NCBI RefSeq assembly: GCF_018918075.1
Contig: NZ_JAHLPW010000007.1
Coordinates: 107,733 to 171,732 of the forward strand
Direction of reading: 5' to 3'
Source: Virgibacillus sp. MSJ-26
Lineage (GTDB): Bacteria > Bacillota > Bacilli > Bacillales > Amphibacillaceae
Length of the DNA stretch: 64,000 bases
Made by a program: the position numbers and the translations under genes. The number at the start of each line of letters is the position of its first letter. The first letter of the stretch is position 1. Shown piece by piece: positions 19,312 through 28,017 of this stretch. A model generated the notes under the pieces. That model was not told where the DNA came from. It saw only the letters and a list, made by a program, of their open reading frames with translations, and searched no databases.

Positions 19312-19773
19312 TTAATTACCAATTATTTCTTTCACTTCATTTAATTCTTCAGTTTTTAAAATATAGTCTAAATCAAGCAGTATTAATAAACCTTCTTCTA
19401 GTTTTGCCAGCCCTTTGAGAAAGGATCGATCAAGTCCTCCTACTACATCTGGTGCGTCATCTACTATAGATGGATTAATATCAATCACGTCTGTAGCTGC
19501 GTCGACAATTAAACCGAACTGTGTCTGATGAATATTGACAATCAATAAACGTGTCGTTTCAGTATATGTCGAATTCCCAAGCTGCAACCGTTCCTTTAAA
19601 TCAATAATTGGGATGACTTCACTATGATGATTCATAACCCCTTTGACTAACTTGGATGTTTTGGGTACTTCAGTAATCGATGACATCTTTTCAATTGACA
19701 TCACTTGATGGACATCGACTCCGTATGATTGGTCATTTAATTGAAAGACAATATATTTTGATGAGTTTTCCAT
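19312..19773 (-). CDS. cheW: Chemotaxis coupling protein CheW
   Basis: A 153-residue adaptor linking chemoreceptors to CheA. The CheW fold covers the whole length: KYIVFQLNDQSYGVDVHQV at the start, VKGVMNHHSEVIPIIDLKERL in the middle, and FGLIVDAATDVIDI after it. The C-terminus has the PDVVGGLDRSFLKGLAKLEE stretch of Gram-positive CheW proteins. It lies between cheA and cheY on the same strand with short gaps. Confidence 0.95.
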   Translation of the reverse strand: MENSSKYIVFQLNDQSYGVDVHQVMSIEKMSSITEVPKTSKLVKGVMNHHSEVIPIIDLKERLQLGNSTYTETTRLLIVNIHQTQFGLIVDAATDVIDINPSIVDDAPDVVGGLDRSFLKGLAKLEEGLLILLDLDYILKTEELNEVKEIIGN

Positions 19774-19790
19774 ATTTCGACCTCCTCTAG

Positions 19791-21773
19791 TTATTTGATT
19801 AACTCATTCGGATCGATAATCAAAGCCACGTGACCGTTCCCGAGAATCGTGGCACCTGAAATCGCGTAGACATCCTGTAAATAATTACCTAATGATTTTA
19901 AGACGACTTCATGCTGTCCAATGAATGAATTTACGACCAACCCTGTTAATTTATCTCCTTTTTGCACTATAACAATTGAAAAATAATTCTCCTGCACATC
20001 AGACAAATCACATGGAACCTGAAATACTTCTTTCAAAAATACAAGTGGCACCACTTTCCCTCTAAAATCCATCACATATCTTCCGCGAGCATGCATAATC
20101 TGTTCTTTCGTGAGAATGGCTGTTTCAACAATCGATGAAAGAGGCACGCCATAGATCTCGTCGGCAACGTTAACCATTAACGTTGACAAAATAGATAGAG
20201 TTAAAGGTAATTCTATAATGAATTTGCTGCCTTCCCCTTCAGCCGAATGTATTAAAATTTTTCCACCGAGAGATTCGATTTTCGAGCGAACTACATCAAG
20301 TCCGACCCCGCGTCCGGAAACGTCGGATATGTGATCTGCCGTGCTAAATCCTGACGATAAGATTAATTGATGAATCTCATGATCTGACATATGTTCCGAT
20401 TGCTCTGAATCTACCAATCCATTTTCAATAGCTTTATGCAAAACTTTGTCACGATTAATTCCCGCACCATCATCTTCTACTTCAATAAACACATGATTTC
20501 CACTATGATAAGCACGTAAAATCAACATACCTTCTCCTGGCTTACCACTATTCAACCGTTCTTCTGGTGATTCAATACCGTGATCTACAGAATTTCGAAT
20601 TAAATGAACAAGTGGATCTCCAATTTCATCAATCACCGTTCGATCCAGTTCTGTTTCCGCACCAATTATTTCAAGTTTTACTTTTTTATCTAAATCTTTC
20701 GCAAGCCCTCTGACCATGCGAGGGAAACGATTGAATACTTGCTCGACCGGCACCATCCGCATCGATAAAATTAAATTTTGCATTTCTGAAGAAGCTCTTG
20801 ATATTTCTTCAACCGTTTCTGTAAGCTCATGATTTTCTAGTTCGCTTGAAAGTTGTTCCAAACGGCCACGACTAATCACTATTTCTTCAAATAAGTTCAT
20901 GAGTCCATCAATTCGCTCCATATTGACTCGAATTGTTTTTGAAGGAACACTTTTAGATTGATTACTTTCCGACTCATCACCGGCCTGATGTATTTCTTGA
21001 CTTGATTTAGACTCAGGCTTTTCTTTAACAGAGTCCGTCACATCAAATGATGAAATAATGACTTGATTAATTTCAGAAATTCGGTTTACATCGGTATCAA
21101 TTTTTTTCGCGGACTCTTTTGATAACACGATAAGTGAAAAACTTTGTTCGAAGTTTTCAGCCTCTAACTCTTCAACAGATGGGTCGGTTTGAATTATTTC
21201 TCCTAGACCTTCTAGAACTTCAAATATCATAAAAACACGAGCCGCTTTTAACATGCAATCTTCTATTAATTCAATTGTGATTTGATAGCTATTGTAACCT
21301 TGTTCATTACCTTGCTTAATAACCGTTAATTGGTATTCATCTAATTCTAAATGAACATCGGGTTTGTCTACAGTTTTCATCGTCTCAATGTTTTCCGAAC
21401 TTCCTATTTGATCTAACCGGGCGACAAGACTCGATATGTCTCTTTCTCCAGCCCCACCCTCTGCTATCGACTTAACCATCTCTTCCAACAATTCAACCGC
21501 ATCGAACGATATGTCAATCACATCTGTAGTCACATTTAATTCCTGATTACGAATATCATCCAGTACATTCTCCATATGATGAGTCAGTGTTGCAATATCA
21601 CTATATTCCATTGTGGCAGCCATACCTTTTAGAGTATGAGCGGATCTGAATATCTCATTGACAATATCAAGGTTCGTAGGCTCCTCTTCTAGTTTTAAAA
21701 GATTATCATTCACTGCTTGTAAATGTTCATTGCTTTCATCGAGAAATAGCTCTAAATAAGGGTTTGTTTCCAC
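19791..21773 (-). CDS. cheA: Chemotaxis histidine kinase CheA
   Basis: A 660-residue kinase. P1 HPt domain with the phospho-His in RSAHTLKGMAATM (about residue 46); P2 response-regulator-binding region about 160-250; P3 dimerisation helices (INMERIDGLMNLFEEIVISR in outline); P4 ATPase with the N-box HLIRNSVDHGIE and G-boxes DDGAGI and GRGVGLDVV; P5 CheW-like domain to the end. It starts with GTG behind GAGGTG. It transfers phosphate to CheY, whose gene is frameshifted here. Confidence 0.96.
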   Translation of the reverse strand: METNPYLELFLDESNEHLQAVNDNLLKLEEEPTNLDIVNEIFRSAHTLKGMAATMEYSDIATLTHHMENVLDDIRNQELNVTTDVIDISFDAVELLEEMVKSIAEGGAGERDISSLVARLDQIGSSENIETMKTVDKPDVHLELDEYQLTVIKQGNEQGYNSYQITIELIEDCMLKAARVFMIFEVLEGLGEIIQTDPSVEELEAENFEQSFSLIVLSKESAKKIDTDVNRISEINQVIISSFDVTDSVKEKPESKSSQEIHQAGDESESNQSKSVPSKTIRVNMERIDGLMNLFEEIVISRGRLEQLSSELENHELTETVEEISRASSEMQNLILSMRMVPVEQVFNRFPRMVRGLAKDLDKKVKLEIIGAETELDRTVIDEIGDPLVHLIRNSVDHGIESPEERLNSGKPGEGMLILRAYHSGNHVFIEVEDDGAGINRDKVLHKAIENGLVDSEQSEHMSDHEIHQLILSSGFSTADHISDVSGRGVGLDVVRSKIESLGGKILIHSAEGEGSKFIIELPLTLSILSTLMVNVADEIYGVPLSSIVETAILTKEQIMHARGRYVMDFRGKVVPLVFLKEVFQVPCDLSDVQENYFSIVIVQKGDKLTGLVVNSFIGQHEVVLKSLGNYLQDVYAISGATILGNGHVALIIDPNELIK

Positions 21774-21799
21774 TTAAAACACCTCTTCTAACCTTTTAG

Positions 21800-22261
21800 T
21801 TAATCCATCAATAAAAATAATTTCATTTCCTTATCAGCTTCAAATATAGTAGTTACTTCAACACCTTTTCTATAACCTGATAATGTCGTATCACCTGTCA
21901 TGATTGTTGGTGCGGTAATATTTATATTGATATCTTTTTCCGCAATATTCGTTGAAAGACCGCCGGCTATCATATTACCTAGTTCACCACTAAAAGAATT
22001 CAGCATTTCCCCTTCTAAAGGCATGCCAAACATAAGTTCACCAATTGAACTAAAGAGTTCTGTAGAGCTTGATAAAACCAACTTTCCTTTAATATCACCT
22101 GTAATCCCTATAAAAACCCCAAAGGTTAGACGAAAATTCTTTTCAATTAGTTGAGGCTTCATAACTTCAAATCGCATTGGAACGACTGTTTTCAAAGACA
22201 ATAACGTTCCATTTAAAAGATGTGTGATAGAACCACTTCTTTGTTTTGTTGAAATAACCAT
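21800..22261 (-). CDS. cheX: CheX-type chemotaxis phosphatase
   Basis: A 153-residue protein of the CheC/CheX/FliY phosphatase group, which dephosphorylates CheY-P. The active helix is recognisable as SGELGNMIAGG (Glu and Asn three residues apart, about residues 90-100). The fold starts with HLLNGTLLSLKTVVPMRFEV. It is the first gene of the cluster with a GAGGAGTG ribosome site. With cheA, cheW and cheY downstream it forms a compact signalling operon; no CheB/CheR/CheD is in this window. Confidence 0.88.
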   Translation of the reverse strand: MVISTKQRSGSITHLLNGTLLSLKTVVPMRFEVMKPQLIEKNFRLTFGVFIGITGDIKGKLVLSSSTELFSSIGELMFGMPLEGEMLNSFSGELGNMIAGGLSTNIAEKDININITAPTIMTGDTTLSGYRKGVEVTTIFEADKEMKLFLLMD

Positions 22262-22424
22262 TCAAAAAACACTCCTCTAAAATTTATAATCATTCAAGCG
22301 TATCACTTTAAAATTTAGGGAAAACGCTGTTTATCGTCCTGATGTCATAGTTCTTATTTCCTACTTTTTTTATATATCGTCACTTTATTTCTTCTTTCAA
22401 TAGATATATCCAGTCTGTAATAAA

Positions 22425-22465
22425 AATATCTATTATTAATTTTGCAAAAAATAATAATAGATATT
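22425..22465. repeat. 14-bp AT-rich perfect palindrome upstream of cheX
   Basis: AATATCTATTATTA (22425-22438) and its exact inverse (22452-22465) are separated by 13 bases. It lies between the selB terminator and the che operon. It could be an operator or an extruding hairpin; no protein family can be assigned. Confidence 0.5.
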
Positions 22466-22482
22466 AATAAACGCATTATAAA

Positions 22483-22518
22483 AACCCCACATCCTTATAA
22501 CTACTTGGATGCAGGGTT
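22483..22518 (-). terminator. Rho-independent terminator of selB
   Basis: Minus strand: AACCC..CATCC stem pairs with GGATG..GGGTT across a 12-base loop, then GGGGTTTTTATAA. Directly downstream of the REP pair at the selB stop. Confidence 0.75.
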
Positions 22519-22585
22519 GGGACAAAGGGGACAGGCACCGCGTCCCAATGCACTAATGGGACGCGGTGCCTGTCCCTCCGTCCCA
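22518..22585. repeat. Paired REP (BIME-like), overlapping the 3' end of selB
   Basis: GGGACAGGCACCGCGTCCCA (22528-22547) and its perfect 20-bp inverse (22557-22576) enclose ATGCACTAA; outer TGGGAC/GTCCCA pairs extend it. The selB TAG lies in the loop and the right arm encodes the last codons of SelB. Same family as the three REPs around the RAYT gene 7-8 kb away. Confidence 0.9.
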
Positions 22586-24454
22586 CTTCCTTTTGTTATC
22601 TACTCTTTTTGTGTAACCTAACCGATCAAAAAGTTCGAGTAGGGGGACTAGGTTTTTTCTTGTTAATTGTAGAGCGTCTCTCGCTATTTGAAGGGTGAAA
22701 TCTTCTAAATTAGTATGTGCTTCGAGCTTGCTACAAGCCTCGTCAACCGCATATTTCGTGATTAATCTTCCATCATCCAAAATATATGCTCTATTTGTTT
22801 CAATTAAATAATTATAAAACTCACTCTGTAAGTCTTGTGGGATGTGGTGCTGTTTGATAAGCTCATTCCAATAACCTACTTCTAATCCCTGTTCTCGTAA
22901 CTCTTTCACCACGTTTTCGAGTCTCACTTTATATTGAGGTGGTAATGAAGGCGTCTCATCAACTAAAGAAATATACTGGTCCATCACTTTGACCTCGTCA
23001 GCCTTATGTAATGATTTAATGGCATCTTCAAGCATGATAACTGGATATCTATGTTTTAACTCTGATATAATCTCAGCTTTATTGATTCCAATCCGCATTG
23101 GAAGTCGCAAATGAAAACCTTCCAGTAATTCAATAATGTCCTCTTTCGTTTGATTAAAAGTCGAAGGTAAGACAAAGAAACCATTCTCTATTTTCAGTAA
23201 ATCAGCACTAACTTCATTCCATTCCTCCTCGGATATAGATGCTTGTTTTAAAATGTCCTCGCGAGTTAACGCTAATTTTTCTTTTAAAAGCGACTCGACT
23301 CGGTCTGTTGACGACCCTTCTTTTTTCAACATTAATTCATCAATCGTTGCTTGTCCAAATCGATGTTTATTCGCTTCAGGTTCAATTACCCAGCCTCCTC
23401 CCATCGTTTCAATCGGAGTCGGCTTTCTCAAAATATATCGATCACCACGAGTGACCACAACTTCTTCTTCCAATTGAATTTGACAAAGAATTTCTTGCCC
23501 ATCATTTACTTTAACTTCATTTCGATCATAGAAGATTAACTTCCCCATAACTTCAGAAGTACCAATAAAAAGCTTAATTGGTTGGCGTTGCTTAATTTTA
23601 TACTTTACGTCTTTTAATGGATAAAACGCGACATCAATTCGATTTGACACGGAATAAAAATCATCAGCTACTAAAACTTCCCCTCTGGATACGCTGTTAT
23701 GCGACACACCGCTAATATTGATGGCCGTACGCTGTCCTGCTGAGACGAAAGTTTTTTGTTCATGATGACGTTGAATTTGCCGCACGCGTACCTCTTTATC
23801 AAGTGGTAATATCTTCAGGCTTTCACCTTGCTTTAACGCTCCATCGTAGACAGTCCCCCGTACGACAACACCTTGGCCTTTCACTGTGAATACTTGATCA
23901 ATCGGAAGACGGAATGAGCTTTTTTGATCTTTTTTAATTAACTGATGCAACGTGTTTATTAAAGCTTCTCGCAACTCAGAAACACCCTTATTTGACAGGC
24001 TATCCACCATATAAATTGGAGCATCTTCAAGAAAGGTTCCTTTCATTGTTTCTTTTGTATCGTCGATAACTATATCTCGTAATTCTTCGTCCGTTCGATC
24101 TATTTTTGTCATTACAATGAATCCATCTTCTATTCCTAATAAAGATAAAATATCAAGATGTTCTTTTGTCTGCGGCATGACACCTTCATCCGCCGCAATC
24201 ACGAGAATAACCATATCAATCCCAGCTACACCTGCTATCATCTGCCTGATGAATCGTTCATGGCCTGGCACATCAATAATAGAGACTTCCATATGTTCAT
24301 TATTAATAAACGGTGCAAACCCTGGTTCGATTGAGATATTTCTTTCTTTTTCCTCTTTGAGTCGATCTGTGTCTACTCCGGTTAACGCTTTTGTTAAAGT
24401 CGTTTTTCCATGATCAATATGTCCTGCCATACCAATTGTAAAATACTGACTCAT
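22553..24454 (-). CDS. selB: Selenocysteine-specific elongation factor SelB
   Basis: GTPase that delivers Sec-tRNA to in-frame UGA codons next to a SECIS hairpin; 633 residues. G-domain motifs GHIDHGKT (P-loop), DVPGH (G3) and MTKID (G4), then EF-Tu-like domains 2 and 3, and C-terminal winged helices (about residues 380-630) that bind SECIS. ATG 24454 follows AGGTGA by 5 bases. The C-terminus reads NKRKWDGGTGTASH; from WDGG onward it is encoded by a REP element, so the native end was replaced or extended. It is followed by a terminator and adjoins selC and selA. Confidence 0.95.
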   Translation of the reverse strand: MSQYFTIGMAGHIDHGKTTLTKALTGVDTDRLKEEKERNISIEPGFAPFINNEHMEVSIIDVPGHERFIRQMIAGVAGIDMVILVIAADEGVMPQTKEHLDILSLLGIEDGFIVMTKIDRTDEELRDIVIDDTKETMKGTFLEDAPIYMVDSLSNKGVSELREALINTLHQLIKKDQKSSFRLPIDQVFTVKGQGVVVRGTVYDGALKQGESLKILPLDKEVRVRQIQRHHEQKTFVSAGQRTAINISGVSHNSVSRGEVLVADDFYSVSNRIDVAFYPLKDVKYKIKQRQPIKLFIGTSEVMGKLIFYDRNEVKVNDGQEILCQIQLEEEVVVTRGDRYILRKPTPIETMGGGWVIEPEANKHRFGQATIDELMLKKEGSSTDRVESLLKEKLALTREDILKQASISEEEWNEVSADLLKIENGFFVLPSTFNQTKEDIIELLEGFHLRLPMRIGINKAEIISELKHRYPVIMLEDAIKSLHKADEVKVMDQYISLVDETPSLPPQYKVRLENVVKELREQGLEVGYWNELIKQHHIPQDLQSEFYNYLIETNRAYILDDGRLITKYAVDEACSKLEAHTNLEDFTLQIARDALQLTRKNLVPLLELFDRLGYTKRVDNKRKWDGGTGTASH

Positions 24455-24487
24455 TTCGTTCACCTGGCCTTTTCAGTAAGTATTTTC

Positions 24488-24517
24488 TTGGCTTAGAAAT
24501 TAAAATAGATATATAAT
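24488..24517 (+). promoter_or_regulatory. Promoter of selC
   Basis: TTGGCT (24488-24493), 18-base spacer, TATAAT (24512-24517), about 20 bases before the tRNA 5' end. A sigma-A type promoter on the + strand, independent of the minus-strand selA and selB genes. Confidence 0.7.
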
Positions 24518-24537
24518 AGATATATATAAATCTTCAC

Positions 24538-24634
24538 GGGGTCGGATGAGGTACTGGTGTTCTCCTTGGTCTTCAAAACCATTTGGGAGGCGCGTGACGT
24601 CTCCGGTGGGTTCGATTCCCACACGATCCCGCCA
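24538..24634 (+). tRNA. selC: tRNA-Sec (anticodon TCA)
   Basis: A 97-base gene with encoded CCA. Features: a long acceptor arm starting GGGGTCGG and ending ACGATCCCG plus CCA, an anticodon loop CTTCAAA with TCA, a long variable arm (GGAGGCGCGTGACGTCTCC), and a T-arm GTGGGTTCGATTCCCAC. It lies between selB and selA on the opposite strand. It decodes the UGA codons of the selenoprotein genes in this window. Confidence 0.95.
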
Positions 24635-24642
24635 AAGAAATA

Positions 24643-26052
24643 TTATAGATTCTCCATATCAATTTGCAAAAATGCCTTAATCACCTGCTCCAATTCTTCA
24701 TCGTTAACTGTCCTGAAATCCAAAAGTACTGCTTCACTTTTTACTCTCACAATAATTGGATTCTTAAAACAACGGAGCTTTACTGATAACTCCTCACTGC
24801 TATAAAAATCATGTTTCACATAAACGACATACGTATCAATTTTTTCGTCAGGCATTGTTCCACCACCGACTTTTGACTTGCCGGGTTTGATATCACAAAT
24901 AAAAGAAGTACTCGCTCTGTTTAACTTTTCCACAAACTTCGTCGCCTTTTCCCAAACGGATTGGCTTGATGCTATAATGTCATGAATGGTCGGAATGTCG
25001 TTTCTTTCCTGTCCCCTTATATAGGATTTCAAAGTTGCTTCCAGACCCGCTAAAGTGAATTTATCAACTCGTAAAACTCTGGCCAGTTGGTGCCTTTTCA
25101 ATTTATCAATAAACATCTTTTTGCCTACAATGATGCCTGCTTGTGGCCCTCCTAACAATTTATCGCCACTAAACGACAAAAGATCAATCCCTGATTTCAC
25201 CTTAGCTTGGACAGTTGGTTCTGCACCTACATTTTCTTTTTGAAAATCAAACAAAGTTCCACTGCCCAGGTCTTCATATATTGGAATATCGTGTTGCCTT
25301 GATACGTGGACAAGATCATCCGTGTCAACTTCTTCAGTAAATCCAATGACTTTAAAATTGCTTTTATGTACTTTCATGAGTAATGCAGTCTGTTCTGTAA
25401 TAGCTTTTTCGTAGTCGCTGACATGTGTTTTATTCGTTGTCCCAACATCGATTAACGTAGCTTGGCTTTCTTCCATAATTTCAGAAATCCTAAACGAACC
25501 ACCGATCTCGACAAGTTCACCACGAGATACAATGACCTCTCCCCCTGAAGCGATCGCTTTTAATACTAAATAGACTGCTGCAGCGTTATTATTCACGACC
25601 ATAGCACTTTCAGCATGAGTTAATTGTTTAAAATATTCCTCAACAATATCATGCCTAGAACCGCGTGTGCCTGTTTGTATATTATACTCTAGGGTTGAGT
25701 AAGAGGAAGCTGTCTTGTGAATATGCTCAATAGCTTGCTTACTCAACCTAGCCCTGCCTAAATTTGTATGCAACACAACGCCAGTCGCATTGATGACTCC
25801 TTGTAGATTATTTCGATAAAATGAATGTATTTTTTCATTAAGTTGATCAAAAATAAGCACGATTAGCTTCTCTCGATTTAGAGCTTCATGATTTAGTTCA
25901 TTGTTAATCACTCTGTTTCGAACCACATCAATTTGTTCAGACAGCCAATCTGTCAATACTTGTTCTGAAACATCTAAGACCGTGATGAGTTCCAAAAAAC
26001 GGTCGTGCTTTTTTAATTGATGAACAGCGGGTATTTGAGAAAGTACATTCAT
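24643..26052 (-). CDS. selA: L-seryl-tRNA(Sec) selenium transferase SelA
   Basis: PLP enzyme that converts Ser-tRNA(Sec) to Sec-tRNA(Sec) using selenophosphate; 469 residues. N-terminal tRNA-binding helices, then a fold-type-I core with INATGVVLHTNLGRARLS, and the PLP lysine in LLSFSGDKLLGGPQAG (about residue 285). The EDLGSGTLFDF block is also typical. ATG 26052 follows AAGGTG by 6 bases. Divergent from selD, separated by about 100 bases that should hold both promoters. It works with SelD, selC and SelB to serve the selenoproteins downstream. Confidence 0.96.
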   Translation of the reverse strand: MNVLSQIPAVHQLKKHDRFLELITVLDVSEQVLTDWLSEQIDVVRNRVINNELNHEALNREKLIVLIFDQLNEKIHSFYRNNLQGVINATGVVLHTNLGRARLSKQAIEHIHKTASSYSTLEYNIQTGTRGSRHDIVEEYFKQLTHAESAMVVNNNAAAVYLVLKAIASGGEVIVSRGELVEIGGSFRISEIMEESQATLIDVGTTNKTHVSDYEKAITEQTALLMKVHKSNFKVIGFTEEVDTDDLVHVSRQHDIPIYEDLGSGTLFDFQKENVGAEPTVQAKVKSGIDLLSFSGDKLLGGPQAGIIVGKKMFIDKLKRHQLARVLRVDKFTLAGLEATLKSYIRGQERNDIPTIHDIIASSQSVWEKATKFVEKLNRASTSFICDIKPGKSKVGGGTMPDEKIDTYVVYVKHDFYSSEELSVKLRCFKNPIIVRVKSEAVLLDFRTVNDEELEQVIKAFLQIDMENL

Positions 26053-26159
26053 TTTTAACACCTTCTATTGTTTTATATAGTTTGTTCGCTTTTTTTAAGT
26101 ATTCGATTTATACTCTTATTATGACACATCTATTTCATTATCAAAAGGAGGATGAAACT

Positions 26160-27206
26160 GTGGACAATCAACTAAAACTCACATCTTTATCAACAAAAGC
26201 TGGATGAGGATGTAAAATCGGTCCCAAAGACCTGACGCAAGTTTTGCGTCATTTACCAACTGAAAATGATGATCCTAACCTCCTAGTTGGCCTAGAACAT
26301 TCAGATGATGGTGGTGTGTACAAGCTAACGGATGATATTGCACTCATTCAATCACTTGACTTTTTCACTCCAATAGTGGACGACCCTTATATGTTTGGGC
26401 AAATTGCCGCCGCGAATGCTTTAAGTGACATATATGCCATGGGAGGTTCACCTAAAACAGCCTTAAATATTGTCGCCTATCCGATTAAGGACCTTGGCCC
26501 AGAGATTCTAGCAAAGATATTACAAGGATCCGGGGATAAAGTAAAAGAAGCAGGGGCCCATATTATCGGTGGACATTCCATTGATGATCGTGAACCTAAA
26601 TTCGGTTTGTCTGTGACAGGAACGGTCCATCCTGATGAATTCTATAAAAACATCGGTGCTCGTCCCGGTGATGTGCTCGTGTTGACTAAGCCAATTGGAA
26701 TCGGCATCCAAACGACAGCAATAAAGAAAGACCGCTTACCACAAGAGGAAATTGCTTATGTTTCAAATATTATGGCCACGCTGAACAAGTATGCTGCTGA
26801 AACGGTGAAGAACTTTAACCCACATGCCGTAACTGATATTACAGGGTTCGGCTTACTGGGACACGCTTATGAAATGGCTAATGGAAGTGATGTCAGTTTT
26901 GTCATAAACAATAAAGATGTGCCGCTTTTACCGGAAACTAAAGAACTGGCTGAAGAAAATATTATTCCAGGTGGCTCAAAAGCGAATCATCGTTGGTTAG
27001 AACAAGCTGTTGAATATTCACAGAACATCCAGACGTATGAGCAGTATATTTTATGCGACGCTGTGACTTCTGGTGGCTTATTAATTAGTATGCCTGAAGA
27101 AGAAGCAATGCCATTTATTGATGCTCTAAAAACTAATCATTCTAGCCAAGCGCACGTCATCGGTGAAGTAACAGTAAAAAAAGATAAAACAATTTATGTA
27201 AAATAG
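26160..27206 (+). CDS. selD: Selenide, water dikinase SelD, itself a selenoprotein (UGA at 26205-26207)
   Basis: Makes selenophosphate from selenide and ATP; 348 residues. The GTG start at 26160 follows GGAGG by 8 bases. Codon 16 is an in-frame TGA in the catalytic motif STKAGUGCKIGPKDL, where other SelD proteins have Cys or Sec; the Lys two residues after the Cys is the conserved catalytic one. The rest is a normal AIR-synthase-like fold (GQIAAANALSDIYAMGG, DITGFGLLGHAYEMA). A stop-based reading would miss the first 28 residues. It depends on its own product for synthesis of the Sec form. Divergent from selA. Confidence 0.95.
26234..26250 (+). promoter_or_regulatory. SECIS-like hairpin for the selD UGA
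   Basis: GACGCAA / TTGCGTC, a perfect 7-bp stem with a three-base GTT loop; the loop starts 34 bases after the UGA. Bacterial SECIS elements have an apical loop with adjacent G and U about 16-37 bases downstream of UGA. The fdhA hairpin in this window has the same GTT loop. Confidence 0.65.
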
Positions 27207-27274
27207 TACCTGCAGAACAAAAGCGCGGGTCGCCCGTTTAGCAACGTACGGACTGCGCCTCGCCAAGCAAGGTG

Positions 27275-27397
27275 GGTCAATGTTGATGCCCAGGAGCATC
27301 GGTTTTAATTGACCATTCATTACATAGGAGATAAAGGAAACATGCCCCTGCAAAAGGGGTATGCCGACGTTAGCCGCAAAGGCTGAACTTAGTCGGC
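27275..27397. other. Strongly structured non-coding stretch (three consecutive hairpins)
   Basis: No gene is visible in 27207-27864. Hairpin 1: GGTCAAT (27275) pairs with ATTGACC (27314), enclosing GATGC/GCATC. Hairpin 2: CATGCCCCT / AGGGGTATG (27341-27363). Hairpin 3: GCCGAC (27363) pairs with GTCGGC (27397), enclosing AGCC/GGCT. The arrangement suggests a structured RNA or a mobile repeat. It directly precedes the first copy of the 250-bp repeat and is not shared with the second. Confidence 0.6.
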
Positions 27398-27447
27398 CTT
27401 CCTTATTGTTTTGAGCCGATGTTGACTTATCGTGTCATGAGGTGAAG

Positions 27448-27697
27448 GAAGTCTCGCAAGTTTTTTAATGCCAAAACTTGCCTGCTAGTTTGCTGGGCAC
27501 CCGAAGCTGGACGATCAAAAGCTGAAGCGGCCGGTGAGGAACGTACAAGCTGGAAAAGACCTGACAAGATAAAGGAGAACCGAAGAGCGGAGCGATTCGA
27601 GTTCGACTTATCGTAGGAAGGTATTCGAAGCTTGGTAGTTGCTGGGCGCTGACGCTGGACGTGGCCAATTTTCAGTATAAAGTTATCCACAGGAGTT
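27448..27697. repeat. About 250-bp dispersed repeat, copy 1, ending in a DnaA box
   Basis: Starts GAAGTCTCGCAAGTTTTTTA and ends with AAGTTATCCACAGG; nearly identical to 29340-29586. An internal motif, TTGCTGGGCGCTGAAGCTGG, occurs in two related forms within each copy. TTATCCACA at 27683-27691 is the DnaA-box consensus. Open frames on its minus strand look like translated repeat, not genes. Resembles the intergenic bcr-type repeats known from Bacillus genomes. Confidence 0.9.
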
Positions 27698-27864
27698 TTT
27701 ATGTTATAGTTACAAGAGAGGGAGAATACTTATTTCTTCCTCTTTTTTTCTTGTTTTCTTAGGACATAACATTAATAAGAAACTCATTTATTGATAATAG
27801 ACCTAGCACTTGTTAATATACCCTTATAGGTATTATACAATATAACAAAGGAGGTGGGGTGCAA

Positions 27865-28017
27865 ATGGAGCAAAACAAAAAGAATTGTTCGGGTAGTGGA
27901 TGAGGCATCCAGCAAAAAGAGTCCAAACATAGGAAAAGGCCCCCGATATGACCGGCTGTTTGGATTTGGCTCCTGGTAGGAGTCTTTATATTAATTCAAA
28001 GTTTATTTTCATTATAA
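27865..28017 (+). CDS. Candidate small membrane selenoprotein with two in-frame UGA codons, 50 aa
   Basis: ATG 27865 is preceded by AAAGGAGGTGGGG, among the best ribosome sites in the window. With UGA read as Sec (U), the N-terminus reads MEQNKKNCSGSGUG, then QQKESKHRKRPPIUP, then a single helix VWIWLLVGVFILIQSLF and TAA at 28015. UGA codons are at 27901 (codon 13) and 27949 (codon 29). The CSGSGUG motif pairs Cys and Sec like a redox site, and the basic linker before the helix predicts an N-in membrane protein. It lies in the selenium cluster, 660 bases after selD. I recognise no family. The second UGA is less certain. Confidence 0.65.
27968..27984 (+). promoter_or_regulatory. SECIS-like hairpin after the second UGA
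   Basis: GGCTCCT / AGGAGTC, 7 bp including one G-U, with loop GGT starting 24 bases after the UGA at 27949-27951. Near-identical to GGCTCT-GGA-AGAGTC behind the UGA of the HesB-like gene. Another pairing, TCCAAACA (27922-27929) with TGTTTGGA (27957-27964), encloses the second UGA and could serve the first. Confidence 0.5.

Noticed and set aside
27427..27690. Open frames on the minus strand of the dispersed repeat (also 29357-29560) giving similar proteins
   Set aside because: The similarity comes from the DNA repeat. The frames lack ribosome sites, are Ser/Pro/Arg-rich and differ by frame between the copies.
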